Of a stretch of 44,813 nucleotides of DNA, positions 1-5,904 are shown in pieces (the first letter of the stretch is position 1; each line of letters starts with the position of its first letter). The notes under the pieces were generated by a model, which did no database searches, was not told the DNA's origin, and was given only the letters and a program-made list of their open reading frames with translations. The position numbers and the translations under genes were made by a program. This stretch comes from a virus, in the IMG/VR virus record IMGVR_UViG_3300037042_004684, positions 1 through 44,813 of that record; one strand, given 5' to 3'.

Positions 1-136
1 GAGGCGGTGAGGCGGTGAGGCGGTGAGGCGGTGAGGCGGTGAGGCGGTGAGGCGGTGAGGCGGTGAGGCGGTGAGGCGGTGAGGCGGTGAGGCGGTGAGG
101 CGGTGAGGCGGTGAGGCGGTGAGGCGGTGAGGCGGG
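1..136. repeat. Octamer tandem array (GAGGCGGT), left end
   Basis: Sixteen perfect tandem copies of GAGGCGGT (1-128) are followed by one variant ending in GGG. Next come an interrupting block GCGGTCCGGTGCGGT (137-151) and a decayed copy. The same array and the same interrupting block occur at 44683-44813, so the two contig ends look like one array cut in two. Copy number is probably unreliable because short-read assembly collapses such arrays. Confidence 0.97.
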
Positions 137-168
137 GCGGTCCGGTGCGGTGAGGCGTGGAAAAGAAA

Positions 169-204
169 AAAGGCCAACTTCCCAAATTTGGGAAGTTGGC
201 CTTT
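169..204 (-). terminator. Perfect palindromic terminator of the 254-1965 operon
   Basis: A perfect 36-nt palindrome with two 18-nt arms (core GGCCAACTTCCC / GGGAAGTTGGCC) and no unpaired loop. On the minus strand it is followed by a T-rich tail (complement of 161-168), fitting Rho-independent termination of the minus-strand genes ending at 254. In the RNA a few central bases must open as a loop. On the plus strand the downstream bases are less T-rich, so minus-strand use is favoured. Confidence 0.8.
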
Positions 205-253
205 GTGCTTTACGGGAAAGCTAGCGAGGCGGAAAAGCTGTTTTGCGTTTATC

Positions 254-601
254 TCATGGCGGAGAAATCAAAAGGCGAAGCTTATGAATCAACTCCTTTG
301 GTTCGCAGATAATTGGAGCGCCTCGCGTATAATCGGCAATACTTCGGTCTGTGGTCCGGGAAAAGAAGTTGCGCGGGGTGGAATAGCTTTGGCCCGTGAT
401 GAGGTTGCGGAAAGCTACGGGTTCACGGTACGAAACTAGCACCTCTGCTTTCTCGCCATAGGTGGCTACCGTGGCGCTTGCGTTAGTTCCGGGTTTTATT
501 GAATCAGGTTCAGCAAAGGGAATAGCAGACCGAACACGGTCAAGCCGTGCCTCTCGGCCCGTGCCCAATTTGGCAAAATGTGAAGAGTAGGAAAAACTCA
601 T
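254..601 (-). CDS. Hypothetical protein, 115 aa (cassette gene 2)
   Basis: No family recognised. The start codon overlaps the stop of the upstream gene (ATGA at 598-601), so the two genes are translationally coupled. The protein is basic and soluble with no membrane segment. Its middle (about residues 52-90) has a beta-rich pattern around VSYREPVAFRN and SYSTPRNFFSRTTDRS, which looks like a small folded domain. A strong palindromic terminator lies 50 bp past the stop. This gene and its partner are visibly AT-richer than the structural genes and sit between repeat arrays, so they may have been acquired as a unit. The function is unknown. Confidence 0.7.
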   Translation of the reverse strand: MSFSYSSHFAKLGTGREARLDRVRSAIPFAEPDSIKPGTNASATVATYGEKAEVLVSYREPVAFRNLITGQSYSTPRNFFSRTTDRSIADYTRGAPIICEPKELIHKLRLLISPP

Positions 602-1965
602 TTTGAGAGGATGCTGATTTGATTGAACGCTGGATTTACAAAGGCGGAGACTAGGCGGAAAGTCAGAGCCCGCAAATTTTCCACCGTTGCGCCGATTAAC
701 GGCGGAAGTGCGGGCGAAGATTTGATTTTCTCAACCTCTGCCTCTGCCTCTGCAACTTGCTTCTGTTTATCCGCAAGAAACGCCGGAAAATTGGCGTTGT
801 TTTGCTCTATTTGTGCGAGTTTTTCGGCGTAATCATGCAAAGCCCGGCGCTTTGCATCTGCGAATTCAGCCAACTTCAGGATGGAACGTCTTTCCACTTC
901 CGCCGCAAAAGCGGCTTCATCCGTTTGCGGAATGGCGGGCTTTCCCGACAATCTTTGGACTGTGTGCGTTGGCTTGCATAATTCGGCCACTTCAGGACCA
1001 AAGTCTGAAGGGTTCACCCTGTGGCAACCCGCTTGCAAGAGGGTTGCGGGTGTATCAAAGTGCCGGATTTGAAGCAAATTCACTTTTCCGTAGGGCGTAG
1101 GAAGTTGAGAGGAACACCCGGACCGCAACCAATTGGCCAAAGTGGAGAGGTTGAATGGGCAAGCAATCCCGGACGAAAGGGAAATTTTCCCTTCAGGGTC
1201 AACTGTGGCCGAGTAATTCGCCCTTTGGTCAACGTGCGTCCATACCTCATCAATAGCGGGAAAGCGAAGCCCTTCAACGTTCCAGCTAGTTCCAGCGCCT
1301 AATGCCCGGGCTTTGTTTTCAAGGTTATACTCTAGAAAAGTAGCCTCTGCTTCTTGCTGCCTTCTGATTTGGTAGTTTCTGTTTTCCAGCGCTTCGCCTT
1401 TCGCTTTTTCGGCCCTAGTTGGCCAGCTTTCCGCACCTAGCAAAGCGCCTTTGGCTTTGGACAAAGCAGACTCCGCGACAAGCAAAGCGCTTTCCCGTTT
1501 GGTGTTTTCCCGTTCAATTGCTTGCGCTCGCAAACCGGCGACGCCGTGCATTCGCCAAAAATTTTCTTTGAGCCAAGCGGACAAAGTGTCCGCTTGCTCG
1601 CCTTGACCCGGGCGGAAAAAAGACGGCAGAGGATTGCCAAAAATTGAACAGTCAAGCGCCGCAACTTCTTCCGAAGTGGGAGAGAGTTTGCGGTCAATAT
1701 ACGCCAATTTTTCCGATGGGGAAAAATAAAAAAACCGGACGTTCAGATATGAACCAACGGAAAAGAAAGAAGTGATTCGCGTCACTTCGCCATGCCTGCG
1801 AATCTCAAGCCAAGACTGACCGCTCTTCAGGGTGAAATCGCCGAAAGGAGTCTCCAAAATGCTCTTAAGCATAAAGGCCAATTTTGTATCTGTGTACTCA
1901 ACGGTTAACCCGTGGTCTGCGATATGCTTCAGGATATCTACTTTTGCTACTTGATACGTTTTCAT
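598..1965 (-). CDS. Hypothetical coiled-coil protein, 455 aa (cassette gene 1)
   Basis: No family recognised with confidence. The N-terminal ~150 residues look globular. Residues about 150-215 are charged and helical (ERENTKRESALLVAESALSK), a likely coiled coil, and a second Glu/Lys/Ala-rich helical segment lies near residues 355-425 (DKQKQVAEAEAEVEKIK). No signal peptide, membrane helix or nuclease motif is visible. The start is the first ATG after a leader containing three tandem CACAGAAA octamers (1969-1992). It is the first gene of a two-gene operon ending at the palindromic terminator. Lower GC than the late genes and its place inside the bracketing arrays suggest separate ancestry. Confidence 0.75.
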   Translation of the reverse strand: MKTYQVAKVDILKHIADHGLTVEYTDTKLAFMLKSILETPFGDFTLKSGQSWLEIRRHGEVTRITSFFSVGSYLNVRFFYFSPSEKLAYIDRKLSPTSEEVAALDCSIFGNPLPSFFRPGQGEQADTLSAWLKENFWRMHGVAGLRAQAIERENTKRESALLVAESALSKAKGALLGAESWPTRAEKAKGEALENRNYQIRRQQEAEATFLEYNLENKARALGAGTSWNVEGLRFPAIDEVWTHVDQRANYSATVDPEGKISLSSGIACPFNLSTLANWLRSGCSSQLPTPYGKVNLLQIRHFDTPATLLQAGCHRVNPSDFGPEVAELCKPTHTVQRLSGKPAIPQTDEAAFAAEVERRSILKLAEFADAKRRALHDYAEKLAQIEQNNANFPAFLADKQKQVAEAEAEVEKIKSSPALPPLIGATVENLRALTFRLVSAFVNPAFNQISILSK

Positions 1966-1968
1966 TTG

Positions 1969-1992
1969 TTTCTGTGTTTCTGTGTTTCTGTG
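1969..1992. repeat. Three tandem TTTCTGTG octamers in a gene leader
   Basis: Three exact copies of an 8-bp unit lie 4 bp upstream of the start codon at 1965. On the minus strand this gives a leader of repeated CACAGAAA without a Shine-Dalgarno sequence. The 8-bp period matches the octamer arrays at 1-136 and 2647-2928, although the sequence differs. Confidence 0.85.
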
Positions 1993-2026
1993 TTTGTTCG
2001 GTTCAGGATGAACCGAAAAAGTTATT

Positions 2027-2117
2027 CGGCGGCGTAGGCGGCGGCGTAGGCGGCGGCAACGCGGGCGGCGGCGCGGGCGGCGGCGCGGGCGGCGGCGGTG
2101 GCGGTGGCGGTGGGAGG
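2027..2117. repeat. GGC-rich low-complexity tract
   Basis: Simple-sequence DNA built from GGCGGC with TA, AAC, GC and GT interruptions, ending in GGTGGGAGGGG. The plus strand has many closely spaced G runs, so G-quadruplex formation is conceivable. An open frame across it encodes only a polyglycine tract and is not considered a gene. Confidence 0.85.
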
Positions 2118-2543
2118 GGACATGAAAGAAACCATAGGACGCATTAGTTGACTTTCAAGACCTAATTTCAAAAAGCGCGTAAGTCACTAATGCGCCAAAG
2201 GGTTAAAAAACGCTGAACACAATAACCATTTATTGTGCTACTTAGTGTGATAGGTTTTAAGCGTTGTTAGTTAGCAACTTGCAAAGTCTGCACACATAAG
2301 CACACATCTTTCTGTATCGCTGACAGAATAGATTAGGGTAAGAGGATATTTTCTGCCAGCGGGGGAACCTCGTTTTTGGTGTGTTTTTGTGTTATTGTGA
2401 ACGGTGTTACGTAAACGCTTGGTCAAACAACTTTTTATAGGTCAACTAATCTGAACACATTAATTCAGATGCTGAATTAATGTGTTCAGGGGAAAGCCCG
2501 GAAGGCGAACGGACCGCCGCAAATGGAAAAACAACGGGTTTCC
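2118..2543. other. AT-richer non-coding region with inverted repeats
   Basis: No credible gene. Three inverted repeats are visible: CACAATAA-CCAT-TTATTGTG (2218-2237), TTCTGT-N7-ACAGAA (2310-2328), and a perfect 18-bp stem with 3-nt loop (2451-2489). Two TAGTTGAC motifs occur, on the plus strand at 2145-2152 and on the minus strand at 2441-2448. AT-richness next to iteron-like repeats fits an origin or a divergent control region. Confidence 0.6.
2451..2489. other. Perfect 18-bp inverted repeat with 3-nt loop
   Basis: Arm 2451-2468 begins CTGAACACATTAATTCAG and is exactly complementary to 2472-2489, with ATG as the loop. The stem is AT-rich and has no T-run on either side, so it is more likely a protein-binding site or an origin hairpin than a terminator. 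It lies directly between a TAGTTGAC motif and the 16-bp repeats. Confidence 0.85.
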
Positions 2544-2623
2544 TAAGTGGCCGATTGCGTAAGTGGCCGATTGCGTAAGTGGCCGCTTGCGTAAGTGGCC
2601 GCTTGCGTAAGTGGCCGCTTGCG
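2544..2623. repeat. Five tandem 16-bp iteron-like repeats
   Basis: Five head-to-tail copies of a 16-bp unit: two TAAGTGGCCGATTGCG (2544-2575) followed by three TAAGTGGCCGCTTGCG (2576-2623). Length, number and exact spacing resemble initiator-binding iterons of plasmids and some phages. No Rep protein of a known family was recognised, so the role is inferred. Confidence 0.9.
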
Positions 2624-2646
2624 TAGGTAAGAGATTAAGTCAAAAC

Positions 2647-2928
2647 AGCACCGCCGCACCGCCGCACCGCCGCACCGCCGCACCGCCGCACCGCCGCCCC
2701 GCCGCACCGCCGCACCGCCTCACCGCCCCGCCGCCTCACCGCCCCGCCGCCTCACCGCCCCGCCGCCTCACCGCCCCGCCGCCTCACCGCCCCGCCGCCT
2801 CACCGCACCGGACAGCGCCGCCGCACCGCCGCCTCACCGCACCGGACAGCGCCGCCTCACCGCACCGGACAGCGCCGCCTCACCTCACCGCACCGCCGCC
2901 CCGCCGCCCCGCCGCCCCGCCGCCCCGC
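2647..2928. repeat. Octamer array (CACCGCCG/CACCGCCT/CCCCGCCG)
   Basis: Tandem octamers in C-rich orientation on the plus strand: first CACCGCCG copies, then alternating CCTCACCG and CCCCGCCG, then blocks containing CACCGCACCGGACAGCGC. The reverse complement contains TCCGGTGCGGTGAGG, the same block that interrupts the end arrays at 137-158 and 44779-44800. This array is therefore an inverted relative of the terminal GAGGCGGT arrays. Confidence 0.92.
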
Positions 2929-2945
2929 TAACTAGGCAGAATTTT

Positions 2946-3110
2946 CCTAGGGTGTTTACCCTAGGCAGAATTTTCCTAGGGTGTTTACCCTAGGCAGAAT
3001 TTTCCTAGGGTGTTTACCCTAGGCAGAATTTTCCTAGGGTGAAATCCCTAGGCAGAATTTTCCTAGGGTGAAGTCCCTAGGCAGAATTTTCCTAGGGTGA
3101 AGTCCCTAGG
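2946..3110. repeat. Six 29-bp units with CCTAGGGT hairpins
   Basis: Hairpins start at 2946, 2975, 3004, 3033, 3062 and 3091, exactly 29 bp apart. The first three are CCTAGGGT-GTTT-ACCCTAGG; the last three have a 7-bp stem with loops TGAAAT or TGAAGT. The 9-bp spacer CAGAATTTT is invariant. A sister array with the spacer in reverse complement lies at 44576-44653. Spacers are identical, so this is not a CRISPR. Confidence 0.97.
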
Positions 3111-3119
3111 CAGAATTTG

Positions 3120-3304
3120 CCGGTCTCGACCTAGAAAATGGGTCCCATCCAAACGCGCACCCACCACCTCTCCGCCAAATAGCGGATCACTTAGCCAAAG
3201 TCAACTAGCACCCCCTCCCCCAAAAAATTTTTTGCCCCATAAACAGAAAGTCAACTAAAGCATTGACTCCACCAATGCGCCCAGCATCCTAGACGCCTCA
3301 CACC
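3120..3304 (+). promoter_or_regulatory. Late-gene leader with TAGTTGAC motifs
   Basis: Non-coding stretch between the hairpin array and the first plus-strand gene. It has a small hairpin TCCGC-CAAATA-GCGGA (3170-3185), two GTCAACTA motifs (minus-strand TAGTTGAC) at 3200-3207 and 3250-3257, and TTGACT at about 3263, which could be a -35 element for the late genes. No good -10 is obvious. Confidence 0.4.
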
Positions 3305-3595
3305 ATGAAATTCCACATCACGAAACTCCTGTCGGGAAAATTCCTTCTTGAAGATCGCTCCGGCTGGTGGAGCTGGCACGACTTGGGGTTGTTTGATTCC
3401 TACAACGAAGCCACCGACCACGCCGACCAGATTGTGCTCCGCGCTCGCGCCCAGCCGGAAGTGTTCGTTTACGAACCCGACGACGAGCACCTGTCCACCG
3501 TCGAGCTGAAGCCCTTTTCGCCGACAAAACCCAAAGCCCGGTTCGTCCCCCAGCAGGAACTCGCCCCCGTCAACCCTCCGCCGTCAGCGCCCTAA
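3305..3595 (+). CDS. Hypothetical protein, 96 aa
   Basis: First gene of the plus-strand late cluster. The N-terminal half has a compact beta pattern with tryptophans (GWWSWHDLGLFDSYNEATDHA, split here as GWWSWHDLGLF and DSYNEATDHA), and the C-terminal third is Pro-rich and probably disordered. No signal peptide or membrane segment. The start is the ATG in CACACCATG; no Shine-Dalgarno is present. It is followed 3 bp later by the zinc-knuckle gene. Not recognised; small genes in front of the terminase often encode regulators or nuclease accessory factors, but nothing here proves that. Confidence 0.65.
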   Translation: MKFHITKLLSGKFLLEDRSGWWSWHDLGLFDSYNEATDHADQIVLRARAQPEVFVYEPDDEHLSTVELKPFSPTKPKARFVPQQELAPVNPPPSAP

Positions 3596-3598
3596 GCC

Positions 3599-3862
3599 AT
3601 GCCCCGCGTAGCGATCCAAGACCAGTTTAGCCACATCCCCAGCAAGCAACGCCGCTGGCAACTTCGGCGTGAAGCCGAGGGCGGGTGTCGGCTCTGCTCC
3701 GAGCGTGCCTTCAAGTGGGGCTACTGCCTGCATCACGCCCAGAAACAGGCGGAGCACACCCGAGACACCGTCAAGCTGCGAAAAATCAAGACCGTCGTGG
3801 CGGAGATAGCCCGTGGCAAGCAAGCCGCCGCCGAGCAACAGGAACGTGAAAGTCTTCTCTGA
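3599..3862 (+). CDS. Small zinc-knuckle protein, 87 aa
   Basis: Contains Cys30-x2-Cys33-x9-Cys43-x2-His46 (CRLCSERAFKWGYCLHH), a pattern expected to bind one zinc ion. The rest is highly basic and helical. HNH endonucleases often sit at this place upstream of the terminase, where they assist packaging, but the catalytic H-N-H residues are not visible, so only a zinc-binding, probably nucleic-acid-binding protein can be claimed. The gene starts 3 bp after the stop of the 96-aa gene and ends 8 bp before the terminase small subunit, so the three appear co-transcribed. Confidence 0.65.
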   Translation: MPRVAIQDQFSHIPSKQRRWQLRREAEGGCRLCSERAFKWGYCLHHAQKQAEHTRDTVKLRKIKTVVAEIARGKQAAAEQQERESLL

Positions 3863-3870
3863 TCCCCGCT

Positions 3871-4323
3871 ATGCCCGGACCCCGCTATCCTGAGCCCGTG
3901 ACCAAAGCCGAGAACCGCCTCGTGTCTTCCCGCGTCAAAGCACTCAACAACATGACCCCGGTTAAGCTGGTAGAGATTGCCCGCAACTACTCGGTCAAAT
4001 CCGTCCAGTTCCTCGCCGCGACGCTGGAGGACCCCGATATGCCTCCCGCCGTGCGGCTCCGCGCTGCGGAGATTCTGCTCGACCGTGGGTGGGGCAAGGC
4101 CGCGCAGTCGGTCAGCGTCGAGGTCCGCGACGCCAACCCCGGTGGCGTGCTCGCCCTCAGCATCATGGAGCGCGTCGCCCAGCTCAAGGCCGCAGCCAGC
4201 GTCCCCGGCACCGTCGAGTTGGAGCCGTCCGACGCCCAAGTCATCACCGACGAGGACGACGGGCTGGATCACCTCGCGGCCAAGCCCGTCGAGCCGATAG
4301 AAACTCCCGAAGACCTACTGTGA
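3871..4323 (+). CDS. terS: Terminase small subunit (probable)
   Basis: A 150-aa protein of the right size and position for the small terminase subunit, which recognises phage DNA at packaging start and regulates the large subunit. Residues about 45-78 read VKSVQFLAATLEDPDMPP then RLRAAEILLDRGWGKA, the helical AAEILLDRGWGK signature common in small-terminase-like proteins. The C-terminus is acidic (DEDDGLDH), typical of the segment contacting TerL. The stop overlaps the GTG start of the large subunit (GTGA at 4320-4323). Assignment rests on motif plus context; a general phage DNA-binding protein is the alternative. Confidence 0.75.
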   Translation: MPGPRYPEPVTKAENRLVSSRVKALNNMTPVKLVEIARNYSVKSVQFLAATLEDPDMPPAVRLRAAEILLDRGWGKAAQSVSVEVRDANPGGVLALSIMERVAQLKAAASVPGTVELEPSDAQVITDEDDGLDHLAAKPVEPIETPEDLL

Positions 4324-5705
4324 ACAAAGACTTCATCCCGTTCCCGCAGTTTTTTGAGGAGGTGTTTGTCCCGCTGAACAAACTCGAACTGCCGATCAAG
4401 CCGCTTCACCGCGACACTTGCCGCGTGTTGCAGAAAGCGTTCTTCGGCGAGCTGAAGAAAAATTGGGTCGTCATCAACGTCCCGCCCCGCGTCGGCAAGA
4501 CCAAGATGGTCGAGGCGTGGGTCGCGTGGGCGCAGGCGTATTTCCCCGACAGCCAGTTCATCCAGTGTTCCTACTCCAACACGCTCGCGGAAGCGTCGTG
4601 CCGCTACATCCAGCAAACAATGGACTCGCCTTGGTATCGGGAGCTGTTCCCGCACACGCGGCTTGGTGGCGTGAGGCAGGCCGGTGACTTCAACACCACC
4701 GAGGGAGGCCGCGTCTATGCCGACGGCGTCGGCGGATCGCTGACCGGCGTTGGCGCGGGGCTCAAGCGCCCGTGCGGCGGTGCGATCATCTTGGACGACC
4801 CGAGCAAGCCCGACGAGGCGCTGTCCCGCGTCGAGAGCGACAAACTGCGGGTCTGGTTGGAGAACACGCTGAAGTCCCGGCGCAACTCGTCGCAATACTG
4901 CCCGATCATCGTGGTGATGCAGCGGCTACACCCGGACGACCTCTCGGGATTCATCTTGCAGAATTACCCGGACGACGTGGAGCACATCAAGTTTCCCGCG
5001 CTCGTGAACGGCGAGTCGGCCATCCCCGAGACCGTCTCGACCAAAGACCTGCTCGACACCCAGCGAGTCAACCCGTTCACCTTCGCCGCGCAGTATCTTC
5101 AGGAGCCCATCATCCAAGGGGGCAATCTTATCAAGCTGGACAACTTCCGCTACTACGACTTCGAGGCACCGCCGAAGATCGAGTTGAAGATTATTACCTG
5201 CGACACCGCGATGAAGGCCCGAGAGTCGAGCGACTACTCGGTGTTGCAGTGTTGGGGCCGGAGCCTGAAGCGGGCGTTCCTGATCGACCAGATTCGCGGC
5301 AAGTGGGCACCCGCCGAGTTGCTGGCCAACTCGCGCAAGTTTTACGAGAAACACCACAAAGCAACCTCGCCGCTCTCCTACATCGCCGTCGAGGAAGCGG
5401 GCACCGGCTACGGGCTCATGTTGGAGATGCGGAAGAAAGGCATCCCCGCTCGCGGCATCACCCGGCTCACCGACAAAGTCAGCCGCGTGAAGATGGCGTT
5501 GCCCTATCAGGAGACCGGGATGGTGTTTTTGCCCAAGGGCGCTCCGTGGCTTCCGGCTTTTGAGCAGGAAATCGCCATGTTTCAGGACGACGGTAAACAG
5601 CGGCATGACGACCAATGCGACTGCTTTGCCGACGGCGTCTCCCTGCTTTTGAGCAAAGGCACGTCGATCCTGAACGTCCTTGGCACCGACCGGCGAAAAA
5701 AGTAG
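4320..5705 (+). CDS. terL: Terminase large subunit
   Basis: A 461-aa packaging motor: N-terminal ATPase plus C-terminal nuclease that pumps DNA through the portal and cuts it. Walker A is VPPRVGKT (residues 54-61) and Walker B AIILDDP (155-161). The RNase H-like nuclease shows an acidic residue in ITCDTAMKARESSDYSV (Asp295), VEEAGTG (Glu358/359) and HDDQCDCFAD (Asp430-434). The GTG start at 4320 is chosen because it overlaps the terS stop and gives the expected family length; an upstream in-frame extension is the shadow of terS. The TAG stop forms part of a TAGTTGAC motif. Confidence 0.96.
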   Translation: MNKDFIPFPQFFEEVFVPLNKLELPIKPLHRDTCRVLQKAFFGELKKNWVVINVPPRVGKTKMVEAWVAWAQAYFPDSQFIQCSYSNTLAEASCRYIQQTMDSPWYRELFPHTRLGGVRQAGDFNTTEGGRVYADGVGGSLTGVGAGLKRPCGGAIILDDPSKPDEALSRVESDKLRVWLENTLKSRRNSSQYCPIIVVMQRLHPDDLSGFILQNYPDDVEHIKFPALVNGESAIPETVSTKDLLDTQRVNPFTFAAQYLQEPIIQGGNLIKLDNFRYYDFEAPPKIELKIITCDTAMKARESSDYSVLQCWGRSLKRAFLIDQIRGKWAPAELLANSRKFYEKHHKATSPLSYIAVEEAGTGYGLMLEMRKKGIPARGITRLTDKVSRVKMALPYQETGMVFLPKGAPWLPAFEQEIAMFQDDGKQRHDDQCDCFADGVSLLLSKGTSILNVLGTDRRKK

Positions 5706-5734
5706 TTGACCAAATACTAGAAGCGTATTTGGTC
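5703..5734 (+). promoter_or_regulatory. TAGTTGAC plus ATAC-N7-GTAT operator-like site
   Basis: TAGTTGAC (5703-5710) overlaps the terL stop codon. GACCAAATAC (5708-5717) and GTATTTGGTC (5725-5734) form a perfect 10-bp inverted repeat with a 7-nt centre. A near copy, TAGTTGACCTAAATAC with a 7-nt centre and GTATT, lies on the minus strand at 34074-34101 just after the DNA polymerase gene. The pairing of a TTGAC element with a dyad suggests a promoter with operator, but no clear -10 is seen. Confidence 0.6.
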
Positions 5735-5808
5735 TCCGTTGTCGCTGCGGTTCGCATGAAGATGCAAAGGATTCCGCCTCGCAGGCTACTTGGACTGGCG
5801 ACAACTCG

Positions 5809-5863
5809 GCCCACCGGCAAAGCCTCCTCTTCAGGGAAGGATGTCCGGTGGGCTTCTTATTTC
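5809..5863 (+). terminator. Structured intergenic hairpin (possible terminator)
   Basis: GCCCACCGG (5809-5817) pairs with CCGGTGGGC (5845-5853), nine G/C-rich pairs, followed by TTCTTATTTCC. The 27-nt loop can form a small inner CTTC/GAAG stem. It could terminate the terminase transcript before the next gene or act as a leader structure. The tail is not a pure T-run, so the call is tentative. Confidence 0.45.
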
Positions 5864-5904
5864 CGCCTTGCCGTATCACCGGAACCATGACAACGCTCGG
5901 GCGA

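Noticed and set aside
1884-2147. 87-aa frame with polyglycine end on the plus strand
   Set aside because: Antisense to the start of the 455-aa gene and then a GGC repeat; not a believable protein.
2611-2931. Pro/His/Arg-rich 106-aa open frame across the octamer array
   Set aside because: It only reads the simple repeat (PPHRRTAAPPHRR pattern); no start context or folded part.
2946-3110. CRISPR array (regular 29-bp period)
   Set aside because: The spacers are identical 9-mers and there are no cas genes.
4089-4319. Upstream extension of terL
   Set aside because: It reads the terS gene in another frame as Arg-rich nonsense; GTG at 4320 overlaps the terS stop.
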